Assembly (NCBI RefSeq): GCF_035975855.1
Contig: NZ_CP109055.1
Coordinates: 1,674,001 to 1,738,000 of the forward strand
DNA length: 64,000 nt
Direction: 5' to 3'
Origin: Streptomyces sp. NBC_01304
GTDB taxonomy: Bacteria; Actinomycetota; Actinomycetes; Streptomycetales; Streptomycetaceae
The notes beneath the pieces were generated by a model. It saw nothing but the letters and a program-made list of their open reading frames with translations. It made no database searches and was not told the origin of the DNA. Position 1 is the first letter of the stretch, and every line of letters begins with the position of its first letter. Below are positions 20,335 through 28,780 of this stretch, piece by piece. The translations under genes were made by a program, and so were the position numbers.

Positions 20335-20523
20335 GACAGACCTTCGTTTCCGTGCGCGAGCGATCGATTCATCATGTTCGCCAATTTTCAGGCAGCTTTC
20401 TGTGTTCAAACGCGCCACGTGAGAGGAGCAGGCGCAAAATCGGCACGCATATCAATTATGCCGAAGGAGGTTATGGCGGGAGATCCGAAATATGCCGTGG
20501 ACGGGCACATCAGAACGGCTTGC

Positions 20524-20601
20524 TCAGCAGCCGTGCGCGATCCGACCCGGGACCCAGACAGTGCACTGGGCGAGGCAACCAAGATCAGAGCTGGTGTACA
20601 T
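20524..20601 (-). CDS. Tiny ORF (25 residues) with near-perfect Shine-Dalgarno upstream of xdhABC
   Basis: It runs from ATG at 20601 to TGA, giving a 25-residue peptide with three cysteines (G-C-L-A-Q-C near residues 8-13 and a C-terminal C) and one Trp. The ribosome site GAAAGGAGG, 10 nt before the ATG, is almost a full complement of the 16S rRNA tail and is the strongest such site in the window. A sigma-70-like promoter lies just upstream. It ends 189 bp before xdhA on the same strand. It could be a leader peptide, a regulatory small protein or chance. No RiPP modification gene is near. Function unknown. Confidence 0.45.
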   Translation of the reverse strand: MYTSSDLGCLAQCTVWVPGRIAHGC

Positions 20602-20646
20602 CTGCTGGTCGCCTCCTTTCGGTAGTTATGGGTCAACGTTTAACGC

Positions 20647-20676
20647 AAGCTAGTTGGCCGAGACCTCGCAGGTCAA
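20647..20676 (-). promoter_or_regulatory. Sigma-70-like promoter for the tiny ORF and xdhABC
   Basis: On the minus strand TTGACC (20671-20676), an 18-bp spacer and TAGCTT (20647-20652) match the HrdB-type -35/-10 consensus well. The predicted start is about 40 nt before the tiny ORF. This is the best promoter candidate for the xanthine dehydrogenase operon. Confidence 0.6.
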
Positions 20677-21106
20677 GCCGTGGGCCTTGGTCATTCCCGA
20701 ACCGGCCGAATTCGCGGTCGGCGCGCCAAAGTCGAGTGGTTGATCGGACGATTTCCGCCCCCCTCGAATGGGGCGATCGCACAGCACCTCGCGCGCCGCC
20801 GGTACCGCGCGGTGACCGCGCCGACGCCCCCGGCGCCGCGCCCCGGCTCGCGGGCCTCGGTGGCCACAGGGAGTGAGCCTCGGTGACCACGGGGAGGCGG
20901 CCTGCGAATCGCAGGGCGGCGGCCGCCGACGACCTCGCATCCAGCGCCTGATTAGATGAACGTTGGACTGTGTCGCCCCCACCGGAGGCCGGCGCAAGGT
21001 CAGCCCCCGTCGATCACCGGGTCACGGGGCACGTTGCACACCAGCACGGGACCGTTCCACGCCCCACCCGCACTACAGGGCCCCAGGCCCAGGTCCCGAG
21101 AGTCAC
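20677..21106. other. Intergenic region upstream of HPP gene
   Basis: About 430 bp without a supported gene. It contains the 23-bp tandem repeat at 20854-20899. No clear promoter for the HPP gene was recognised. Confidence 0.45.
20854..20899. repeat. 23-bp tandem repeat
   Basis: Two adjacent 23-bp copies, both starting GCCTCGGTG(G/A)CCAC, with a few mismatches in the second half. Confidence 0.75.
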
Positions 21107-21631
21107 ATGAGTACCGACACCGCATCGCGCCCGACCGTGCGGCGCCTCCTTGCCGGACGCGCTCCCGCCTTTCCCGGGCACCGCCACACCCTGCACGCCA
21201 CCGCCTCGGCGATCTCCGTGCTGCTGCTCCTGGCCGCCACGGGCTCCGTACTGCACGAACCCATGCTCATACCGCCCCTCGCGGCCAGCGCGGCCCTCGT
21301 GCACAGCACTCCGGCGCTCCCCCTCGCGCAGCCGCGCAGCCTGATCGGCGGCCACCTCCTGTCCGCGCTCGCCGGCTATCTGGTGCTGGCCCTGTGCGGC
21401 AGCTCGACGTGGGCCGCCGCACTGGCCGGCGGCCTCGCGCTGGGCACCATGATGATCAGCAGGACGCCGCACTCCCCGGCCGCGGCCACCGCCGTCATCG
21501 TCGTCCTGCAGGCGCCTGCCCCGCTGACCTTCCTCCCGCTGCTGCTCACCGCCACGGTTCTCCTTGTCGCCGCGGGGATCGTCGCCGGGCGGGCCAAGCG
21601 GGCGTCCCGGTATCCCGTCTACTGGTGGTAG
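21107..21631 (+). CDS. HPP family integral membrane protein
   Basis: A 174-residue protein with four hydrophobic helices. It contains P-L-A-A-S-A-A-L-V-H-S-T-P and the segment L-A-Q-P-R-S-L-I-G-G-H-L-L-S-A, which matches the conserved Q-P-x-N/S-x-I-G-G-H of HPP proteins. Some HPP relatives transport nitrite into chloroplasts; the bacterial role is uncertain. The start codon has a weak ribosome site. It stands alone between divergent xdh and convergent lcp genes. Confidence 0.75.
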   Translation: MSTDTASRPTVRRLLAGRAPAFPGHRHTLHATASAISVLLLLAATGSVLHEPMLIPPLAASAALVHSTPALPLAQPRSLIGGHLLSALAGYLVLALCGSSTWAAALAGGLALGTMMISRTPHSPAAATAVIVVLQAPAPLTFLPLLLTATVLLVAAGIVAGRAKRASRYPVYWW

Positions 21632-21675
21632 GGGCCCACTGGCGGTAGGGCCACTGTCGGTAGGCCGGCCCACGG

Positions 21676-22899
21676 TCACCCGGCAGGCCGGTTCACCGTG
21701 GGCATCTCGATCTTCGTCTCCTTGCCCTTGGTCAGATAGAACAAGATGTACCGCCGGGCGGCCTCGTCCAGGACCCACGCGGCCTCGGGCACCAGCGGCA
21801 GCGGAATGAGGCCCTCGCGGAACTTCACCAGGGCCGGCCATGCGGCCGAGACCGCCGGGTCCCAGACCGGCTCGCGGCGAATGCCGTCCCAGTCGGCCAC
21901 CTCGTCGCCGACCAGATACCGGGCGAGCGCGTTGCACAGCGGCCGGCCGATGCTGCCGGGGCTGGTCTGCTCGGCGAGCTGGCCGAGCAGGATGTCGGTC
22001 AGCTCGACGCCCTCGCGGGTCGGTCCCATGGCCGGGGGCAGCACCTGGTCCGCCTGGGAGTACGCCGCGTCCCAGGTCGCGGGGATGTACTCGTCCTTGA
22101 TGCCGAGCAGGTCCGCGGTCACCTGCCACACGTGCAGATACGCCGCGGACTCGGCGCCGGTGACCGGGACCTTCCAGTCACGCATCCTGCGCATGGCGAA
22201 GGTCGGCAGGGTGTGCCAGGTGACCAGCATGTCGTTCTGGCTGATCGGGATCTCGCCGGGCCAGTGCGGGGACTGCCGCAGCAGGTGGCGCACCGCCGCG
22301 TGCACCAGGCGGGTCTTCACGGCCTCGACCATGCAGGAGCCGTCCGGCCGGTACGCGTTCGGGGCGCCGACGGCGAACCCCAGGATGCTCGTCTTGGCGA
22401 CGCGGTCCTCCATGTCCGCGCCGCCCTTGGAGTAGTAGACCGCGCGTGCCTCCTTGGGAATGGCGGTGCTCAGCATGCCGCCACCCACGCCGTTGAGCAG
22501 GTTGAGGTACAGGCCCCTGGTCTTGTTGAACCGGGCCGCGGTCTCCAGCTTGTCGCGGTCCGCCCAGGCCGGCAGCTGCCTCGCCTTGTCTATGAACTCC
22601 CGCAGGTCCTGCGACAGTCCGGCCGGCAGGGGCTGGTCGTTGCGCTCCCAGCCCCACAGCAGCCGGTTGACCTCGGGTACGGCGCCGCGGCCGAGCAGTG
22701 AGGCGACGAGGGGGTCGGCCTCCTCGTCCCACACCCACCGCGGATCGGCGCCGGCGCCGGACCCCGCGACCGAACCACTGGGCGCCCAGGTCCAGTTCAT
22801 CAGCGAGCGCGCGTGAGCGGGGGCGGCCATCCCGAGGGCCCCGAGTGTGCCCAGCGCCCCGCCGGAGACGAGCATCTTCCGCCTGCTGAGTTCGGCCAT
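21676..22899 (-). CDS. lcp: Latex-clearing protein (rubber oxygenase), copy 1
   Basis: A 407-residue secreted b-type haem dioxygenase (DUF2236/MpaB-like fold) that cleaves poly(cis-1,4-isoprene) into oligo-isoprenoids with aldehyde and ketone ends. The Tat signal is L-S-R-R-K-M-L-V-S-G-G. Residues known to matter in Streptomyces sp. K30 Lcp are kept: I-P-K-E-A-R-A-V-Y-Y (catalytic Glu), R-V-A-K-T (Arg/Lys/Thr near haem), T-R-L-V-H-A-A-V-R-H (proximal His) and V-T-W-H. CAGGAGTTGAGGAC precedes the ATG. It follows copy 2 by 30 bp in the same orientation. Confidence 0.92.
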   Translation of the reverse strand: MAELSRRKMLVSGGALGTLGALGMAAPAHARSLMNWTWAPSGSVAGSGAGADPRWVWDEEADPLVASLLGRGAVPEVNRLLWGWERNDQPLPAGLSQDLREFIDKARQLPAWADRDKLETAARFNKTRGLYLNLLNGVGGGMLSTAIPKEARAVYYSKGGADMEDRVAKTSILGFAVGAPNAYRPDGSCMVEAVKTRLVHAAVRHLLRQSPHWPGEIPISQNDMLVTWHTLPTFAMRRMRDWKVPVTGAESAAYLHVWQVTADLLGIKDEYIPATWDAAYSQADQVLPPAMGPTREGVELTDILLGQLAEQTSPGSIGRPLCNALARYLVGDEVADWDGIRREPVWDPAVSAAWPALVKFREGLIPLPLVPEAAWVLDEAARRYILFYLTKGKETKIEMPTVNRPAG

Positions 22900-22929
22900 G
22901 TCCTCAACTCCTGTATGCGTAGGGCCCGT

Positions 22930-24150
22930 TCAGGACGGGCGGTTGGCCACCGGGATCTCGATGCTGATCGGCCGCGCCTCGGACAGGAAGAGCAGGGTCG
23001 CCCGGCGCAGGAACTCGTCGAAGGTCCAGTAGGCCTTCGGGGCGAGCGGGAAGGGGAGCAGGCCTTCGCGGACGGCGACGAAGGGGCCCCAGGACGCCTT
23101 GAGCAGGGGGTCCCAGAGCGGTTCCCTGGGGATCTTCAGCCATTCCGCGATCTGATCCCCGAGCATGAAGCGGGTGAACGAGCCGAGGACGGGCCTGCTC
23201 AGGAGGCCGCCGTCGACCTCGGAGCCGAGGCCCAGAAGGATGTCGGCCAGCTCGATGCCCTCGGGCGTCGGGGCGAGCACCGGATCGAGGACCTGCTCCG
23301 CCTGGGCGTTCGCCTCGTCCCACGACGCGGGGATGTACTCGTCCTTGACGCCGAGCATGTGCGCGCTCAGCTGCCACGAGTGCAGGAAGGCCGCCGAGTC
23401 GGCGGCGGGGATCGGCACCTTCCACGCGGTGAGCTTCTTCATGACGGTGGTCGGCAGGCTGTGCCAGGTGACCATCATGTCCCGCTGGCTGATGGGGATT
23501 TCCTCGTCGGCGGCGTCCGCCCAGCGCGGGGACTGCGGCAGCAGGTGGCGGACCGCCGCGTGCACCAGGCGGGTCTTGAGGCAGGTCACGATCATCTCGC
23601 CGTCGGGCCGGTAGGCGTTGCGCGAGCCGATGTCGTAGCCGAGTTTGGCGGTCTTGGAGATGCGGTCCTTCATGTCCGCGCCGCCCTTGGAGTAGTAGAC
23701 GGCGCGCGCTTCCTTGGGGATGACCGTGCTCATCATTCCGCTGGCCAGGCCGTACAGCAGGCCGAGGTAGAGCCCGCGCTTCTCGTTGAAGGCGACCGCG
23801 GTGGCGAGCTTCGCCTCGTCGGCCCAGGAGGGCAGTCGGCGGGCCTCCTCCATGAAGTCCCGCAGATCCGCGGGCAGTCCGGCCGGCAGCGGCTGGCCGT
23901 TCTTCGTCCAGGTCCGTAACAGCTCATTGACCCGGGGCACTTCGCCCCGCTCGAGGAGCGAGGCGACCAGCGGATCGGCCTCGGCGTCCCACACCCATCG
24001 CGGGTCCTCGCCGGCCCCCGCGCCCGCCACCGAACCCTCGGGCGACCAGGTCCACGGCAGCGCCTGCGCGGGCATCGCGGCGCCCAGCGCACCGAGGGCG
24101 CCGACCGCGCCCCCTGCCATCAACACCTTGCGTCTGCTGACATCAGCCAT
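22930..24150 (-). CDS. lcp: Latex-clearing protein (rubber oxygenase), copy 2
   Basis: A 406-residue paralogue of the next gene with the same domain layout and Tat signal (V-S-R-R-K-V-L-M-A-G-G). The K30-type motifs are all present: I-P-K-E-A-R-A-V-Y-Y-S-K-G-G-A-D, R-I-S-K-T-A-K-L-G-Y-D, T-R-L-V-H-A-A-V-R-H and V-T-W-H-S-L. Several stretches are closer to K30 Lcp than copy 1 is (A-K-L-G-Y-D-I-G; L-G-V-K-D-E-Y-I-P-A). The start at 24150 (M-A-D-V-S-R-R-K) is chosen for the Tat signal and AGAGGTG upstream; longer frames have none. First gene of the lcp pair. Confidence 0.92.
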   Translation of the reverse strand: MADVSRRKVLMAGGAVGALGALGAAMPAQALPWTWSPEGSVAGAGAGEDPRWVWDAEADPLVASLLERGEVPRVNELLRTWTKNGQPLPAGLPADLRDFMEEARRLPSWADEAKLATAVAFNEKRGLYLGLLYGLASGMMSTVIPKEARAVYYSKGGADMKDRISKTAKLGYDIGSRNAYRPDGEMIVTCLKTRLVHAAVRHLLPQSPRWADAADEEIPISQRDMMVTWHSLPTTVMKKLTAWKVPIPAADSAAFLHSWQLSAHMLGVKDEYIPASWDEANAQAEQVLDPVLAPTPEGIELADILLGLGSEVDGGLLSRPVLGSFTRFMLGDQIAEWLKIPREPLWDPLLKASWGPFVAVREGLLPFPLAPKAYWTFDEFLRRATLLFLSEARPISIEIPVANRPS

Positions 24151-24427
24151 ACCGCACCTCTCTGATGCGATGAAACGAATTCTGTGTCTGCGTAACATCA
24201 CTAGCAGCGCACCGCGCGGCTCACAAGTCCTGCTGCAGGAACGGCCGTTGGCGACCCAGGGGCTCCAGGGACGCCGATCCAGCGGAGGGGCGCCCGAACG
24301 CGCGCAAAGCATTGACAGCTCACGACACCGTGCGGACACTCACATCCCGGCGATAGCGAACTCAATTTCACCTGGCGAACTCGACGGCCGGGAGAGATGG
24401 GTCCAGGAGAGAGAGTGAGCAAGTCCC

Positions 24428-25780
24428 GTGACCGCACCCGGTTCCGCCCCTCACCGCCCACCCCACCCAGCCGCGCACACCTTCAGGTCGGTGGCCCCCG
24501 TCCTCGCCCTGTGCTGGCTCGTCGTCTTCTTCGACGGCATGGACGTGAACATCTACGGCGCCGTGATGCCCCATCTCCTCACCGACCCGGAGCTCGGATT
24601 CACCACCTCCCTCGGCGGCACCGTCGGCTCCTGGACCACGTTCGGCATGCTGATCGGCGCGCTCACCGCGGGCACGCTCACCGACTGGCTCGGCCGCAAG
24701 CCCCTGGTCACCACGAGCGTCGTGCTGTTCTCGGCCGGCTCGGCGGTGTGCGCGCTCGCCCCGAGCGCCACCGCCTTCGGCGCCGGACGGTTCCTCGCCG
24801 GGCTCGGTCTCGGCGGGCTGATGCCCATCGGCCTCGCGATCGTCGCCGAGTTCGCCCCGCCGCGCCGCGCGGCCCTCGCCACCGGCCTGATGATGACCTC
24901 GTACCACGCGGGCGGCATGGCGGCCACGGGCCTCGGCCTCGCCGTCGCACCCGAGCACGGCTGGCGCTGGGTGTTCTGGGCGGGCGTCATCCCCGCCGTG
25001 GTGGCCGTGCCGCTGGTGCTGAAGTGGCTGCCGGAGTCGCCGCGCGTGCTCCTCGCCAAGGGCCGCACCGAGCAGGCGTACGCGACAGCCGACCGGTTCC
25101 GACTGCCGCGCCCCGGCGTCGCCGAGGCACCGGCGGCGGGCGCGAAGGGGCGGCTGTCCGCGATCGGCGCCCTGTTCGCGCCGGGCACCCGCTGGGCCAC
25201 TCCCCTGCTGTGGATCGCCTCGTTCGCGGGACTGCTGCTCGTGTACGGCGTCTCGACCTGGCTGCCCGCGCTGATGCGTGCCTCCGGTTACAGCCTTTCC
25301 TCCTCCGTCACCTTCCTGATGGTGATCAACGCGGGCGGAATCGTCGGCATGCTCGTGGCGGGGCGCACCGCAGACCGGTTCGGTCCGGTGAAGGTGTCCG
25401 CGATCTGGTTCGTGCTGACCGCCTGCGGGGTGTTCCTGCTGCGGGCCGAACTGCCGCTGGGCCTCGCGTACGTGATCGTGTTCGCGACGGGCATCTGGCT
25501 GTTCAGCGCGCAGGTGATGGTGTACGCCGCCACCGCCACGGTGTACGCACCCGCCGAGCGCGCCACCGGTCTGGGCTGGGTCACCGGAGTGGGCCGGACC
25601 GGAGCCGTCGTCGGGCCCTGGCTGGGCGGGGCCGTCCTCACCGACGGCAATGCCTCGCTCGGCTTCACCACCTTCGCCGTCGCGGCCGTCCTCGGCGCCG
25701 CCGCGATCTCCCTGGTGCCGCTGGGCAGACGGCCCGCGCGGGACCGGGCCGCCACCGCGGTGGCGGGTGCCACCGGCTGA
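24428..25780 (+). CDS. MFS transporter, aromatic acid:H+ symporter (AAHS) type
   Basis: A 450-residue, 12-helix major facilitator protein. The AAHS signature near helix 1 is D-G-M-D-V-N-I-Y-G-A-V-M-P, and the loop 2-3 motif is D-W-L-G-R-K. The second-half counterpart G-R-T-A-D-R-F-G is also present. Relatives (PcaK, BenK) import 4-hydroxybenzoate, protocatechuate or benzoate. No aromatic degradation enzymes are next to it; a tandem IclR regulator follows 84 bp downstream. GTG start with a GGAGAGAG purine run about 15 nt upstream. Confidence 0.85.
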   Translation: MTAPGSAPHRPPHPAAHTFRSVAPVLALCWLVVFFDGMDVNIYGAVMPHLLTDPELGFTTSLGGTVGSWTTFGMLIGALTAGTLTDWLGRKPLVTTSVVLFSAGSAVCALAPSATAFGAGRFLAGLGLGGLMPIGLAIVAEFAPPRRAALATGLMMTSYHAGGMAATGLGLAVAPEHGWRWVFWAGVIPAVVAVPLVLKWLPESPRVLLAKGRTEQAYATADRFRLPRPGVAEAPAAGAKGRLSAIGALFAPGTRWATPLLWIASFAGLLLVYGVSTWLPALMRASGYSLSSSVTFLMVINAGGIVGMLVAGRTADRFGPVKVSAIWFVLTACGVFLLRAELPLGLAYVIVFATGIWLFSAQVMVYAATATVYAPAERATGLGWVTGVGRTGAVVGPWLGGAVLTDGNASLGFTTFAVAAVLGAAAISLVPLGRRPARDRAATAVAGATG

Positions 25781-25864
25781 GCGAGCCCGGGCGCGGCAAC
25801 GGTGCCCGGCCGACCGGCCGGGCACCGGAGTTAGGGTGACGGCACCACCGGCACGAAAGAGCCC

Positions 25865-27532
25865 ATGACGACGATCGACACCCCGCCCGAGACAGCTCCT
25901 CCGGAAGCCGTCGCGCCCCTCATGCGCGGCATTCTCGTGCTGCGCGAACTCGCCGACACCGACGGCGAGTTGAGCCTGCGCGACCTCTCCCACGCCACCG
26001 GACTGGCCCGCTCCACCGTCGACCGCGTCGCCGCCACCCTCGAGCGGATGGGCTATCTGCGCCTGGCCGGCCGGTCCGCGACCCTGCAGCCCAGGATCAT
26101 GGAACTCGGCAACGCCTATCTGGCCGCCGTACGCCTGCCCGACCTGCTCGGCCCGCAGGTGCGCCGCCTTGCCGACGAGCTCGACGAGTCCGTGTCCCTG
26201 ACCGTGCCCGACGGGGACGGCCTGCGCTTCATCCATCAGGTCACCCACCGCCGCGCCATGACGCTCAGCTTCCGCATCGGCGATCTGCTGCCCCTCGAAC
26301 GCATGGCACCCGGACCGCTCTTCGCCGCCGAGTGGACGCAGGCGCAGTGGGAGCGGTGGCGGGAACGGCTCGCCGCCGACCCGGAGCAGCGCGGTTTTCC
26401 CGCGGTGCGACCGCCGCAGGACGCCGCACGCAACGGGGCCGCGCTTCAGGAACGTACGGCCGAAGCAGCAGACCGCGGCTGGGCGGTCGACGACCAGCTG
26501 CTGGAGCCGGGACTGATCGCCCTCGCGGTCGCCGTGCACGACGCCGACGGCCGCAAGGTCTGCGCGGCGAGCGTGGTCAGCCACACCAGCAGGCACACCG
26601 TCACCTCACTGCGGGACGCGGTGCTGCCCCGACTGCGCACCGCCGTCGCCGCGATGGAGCAGACCCTGCGGGGCGCCCCGGCCGCGAGCGCCCCGGCCCC
26701 GGACCGGGCCGCGCTCGCCGACTGGACCGGAGCCTCGAAGCAGGCCCTCGGGCGGGAGTTCGTGGAGTCGCTGGCCCGCGGTCTGACCGTGCTGACCGCG
26801 TTCGGCGAGGGCCGTGACGCCCTGCCGCTCACCGCAGTCGCCGAGGCGACCGGACTGGCCCGGGCGACCGCACGCCGGGCCCTGATCACCCTGGAACACC
26901 TCGGCTACGTCACCGCGCACGAGCGGCAGTACCGGCTCACCCCGCGCGTCCTGGACCTCGGCTTCGCCCCGCTGTCCCGCACCTCGCTGTCCCGCCTCGC
27001 CGCGCCCCATCTCGACGCCCTGATGCGGCAGGTGCACGACTCGGCCTCGCTCGCGGTCCTCGCGGGCGGGGACATCCAGTACACGGCGCGGGCCGCCGCC
27101 GGGCGCATCATGAGCGTCGACATCCACCTCGGCACCCGGCTGCCCGCGTACGCCACTTCGATGGGCCGCATCCTGCTGTCCGGCCTGCCGCCGGCCGAGC
27201 GCTCCGCCCTCCTCGACGGCGCCGAACTGCGCGCCCTCACCGAGTCCACCGTCACCGCACGGCCCGCCCTGGACGTACTTCTCGACCGGGTGCAGGAGCA
27301 GCAATACGCCCTCACCGACGGCGAGTTGGAGGCGGGCCTGCGCTCGGTCGCCGTCCCCGTCCGGGACCGCGCGGGGCAGGTGGTGGCCGCGGTCAACGTC
27401 GCCATGCACAGCAGCCGCCGCAGCAACCAGGAGTGCCTCGACGACGTGCTGCCGGCGCTGCGGGAGACGGCCTCGCGCATCGAGCAGGACCTGTGGACGG
27501 CGTCGCGGTACGCCCCCGTCCCGGCGACCTGA
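25865..27532 (+). CDS. Tandem (double) IclR-family transcriptional regulator
   Basis: A 555-residue protein made of two complete IclR units. Unit 1 (residues ~17-260): winged helix G-I-L-V-L-R-E-L-A...T-G-L-A-R-S-T-V-D-R and effector domain with R-F-I-H-Q-V. Unit 2 (~300-545): G-L-T-V-L-T-A-F...T-G-L-A-R-A-T-A-R-R and effector domain with P-A-Y-A-T-S-M-G-R-I-L-L-S. The second effector domain keeps the usual S-x-G-x-x-L-L motif; the first is diverged there (M-A-P-G-P-L-F-A-A). IclR dimers sense aromatic or related acids, so it probably controls the upstream symporter. Single-chain double IclR proteins are known in actinobacterial aromatic pathways. Confidence 0.88.
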   Translation: MTTIDTPPETAPPEAVAPLMRGILVLRELADTDGELSLRDLSHATGLARSTVDRVAATLERMGYLRLAGRSATLQPRIMELGNAYLAAVRLPDLLGPQVRRLADELDESVSLTVPDGDGLRFIHQVTHRRAMTLSFRIGDLLPLERMAPGPLFAAEWTQAQWERWRERLAADPEQRGFPAVRPPQDAARNGAALQERTAEAADRGWAVDDQLLEPGLIALAVAVHDADGRKVCAASVVSHTSRHTVTSLRDAVLPRLRTAVAAMEQTLRGAPAASAPAPDRAALADWTGASKQALGREFVESLARGLTVLTAFGEGRDALPLTAVAEATGLARATARRALITLEHLGYVTAHERQYRLTPRVLDLGFAPLSRTSLSRLAAPHLDALMRQVHDSASLAVLAGGDIQYTARAAAGRIMSVDIHLGTRLPAYATSMGRILLSGLPPAERSALLDGAELRALTESTVTARPALDVLLDRVQEQQYALTDGELEAGLRSVAVPVRDRAGQVVAAVNVAMHSSRRSNQECLDDVLPALRETASRIEQDLWTASRYAPVPAT

Positions 27533-27637
27533 CCGCGCTGCCACCCGGGAGCCCACCGGGGAGAAAAGGGAAGGCGCTGGTCACCGCGTCCCTGACATGA
27601 TCGAGCGGTCCATTCCCCCGGCCTGTCAGGAGAGGCC

Positions 27638-28780
27638 ATGTCTTCCCACCTCGGTGACCTGCTCGACCCCGCACTGCTCGCGCGCTCCCTCGACGAGGGC
27701 TTCATCCGCGAGCAGAGCCACCCCTCGCTGCCCCTGCGCATTCTCAACTACACCGAGAAGGCCCAGTTCGAGCGCGTGTGGAACGAGGTCACCCGGCAGT
27801 GCCGAGGCTTGGTCGTCGACGAGAACGGCCGGATACTCGCCCGTCCGTACGCGAAGTTCTTCAACTTCGCCGAGCACCCCGAGGGCACCTTCGGCCTGGA
27901 CGAGCCCGTCGTGGTGACCGACAAGCTCGACGGCTCGCTCGGCATCCTCTACCCGGTGCCCGAGGGCGGTCACGCCATCGCCACCCGGGGCTCCTTCGCC
28001 TCCGACCAGGCGCTGCACGCGACCGAGGTCTGGCAGGAGCGGTACGCGGCCACCGCGGAGATCAAGCCGGGGGTCACGTACCTCTTCGAGATCATCTTCC
28101 CGGAGAACAGGATCGTCTGCGACTACGGCAAGCTCGACGACCTCGTCCTGCTCGGCGGAGTCGACATGGCGACCGGTGCTCCCGTCCCCGCGGACGAACT
28201 CCCGTGGGAGGGACCGCGGGTGGACACCTTCGACTTCGCGACGCTGGCCGACGCGCTCGCCGCCCCGCCGCGCGCGGGCGCGGAAGGCCTCGTGCTGCGC
28301 TTCCCCGGCCACGGCCACACCATGATCAAGATCAAGCAGGACGACTACGTGGCCCTGCACCGCATCGTCACCGGCCTCAGCGCGCGCGTGGTCTGGGAGC
28401 GGCTCGGCGCGGGCGACACGTCGGCCGAGATCTGCGACGGGCTGCCGGACGAGTTCCACGGCTGGATCAAGGACGTGGAGGCCGACCTGAACGGGCGGCG
28501 CGACGCGATCCTCGCGCAGGCGCGTGCCGAGCACGCGCGCATCGTCGAGGAGCTGCCCGAGGGGTGGACGCGCAAGGAGTACGCGGCCGTCGCGGGCCGT
28601 TCGCCGCTGCGCGCCTGGCTGTTCCAGCTCCTGGACGGCCGTGACCCGTCCGCCCGGATCTGGCACACCCTGCGCCCGGAGGGCGACCAGCGCCCGGCCA
28701 ATTTCGCGGCCGAGGACACCGAGAACACCGACAGCACAGTCAGCACCGAGGACGCCAAGTCCAGCAAGGACACAGCCTGA
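27638..28780 (+). CDS. T4 Rnl1-type RNA ligase
   Basis: A 380-residue nucleotidyltransferase that seals 5'-PO4 / 3'-OH RNA ends with ATP. Motif I with the adenylated Lys is K-L-D-G-S (residue ~92). Supporting motifs are C-R-G-L-V-V-D near 53, F-E-I-I-F-P near 148 (motif IIIa/IV region), A-E-G-L-V-L-R (motif IV) near 210 and I-K-I-K (motif V) near 228. A C-terminal helical domain and an acidic tail (E-D-T-E-N-T-D-S-T) follow. AGGAGAGG precedes the ATG. Its stop shares a base with the kinase/phosphatase start, so the two act together in RNA repair. Confidence 0.9.
   Translation: MSSHLGDLLDPALLARSLDEGFIREQSHPSLPLRILNYTEKAQFERVWNEVTRQCRGLVVDENGRILARPYAKFFNFAEHPEGTFGLDEPVVVTDKLDGSLGILYPVPEGGHAIATRGSFASDQALHATEVWQERYAATAEIKPGVTYLFEIIFPENRIVCDYGKLDDLVLLGGVDMATGAPVPADELPWEGPRVDTFDFATLADALAAPPRAGAEGLVLRFPGHGHTMIKIKQDDYVALHRIVTGLSARVVWERLGAGDTSAEICDGLPDEFHGWIKDVEADLNGRRDAILAQARAEHARIVEELPEGWTRKEYAAVAGRSPLRAWLFQLLDGRDPSARIWHTLRPEGDQRPANFAAEDTENTDSTVSTEDAKSSKDTA

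Noticed and set aside
20473..20625. Plus-strand ORF of 50 codons with AAGGAGG before its ATG
   Set aside because: The gap from GGAGG to ATG is only 2 nt, the ORF overlaps the minus-strand promoter region and tiny ORF, and the product has no recognisable feature.
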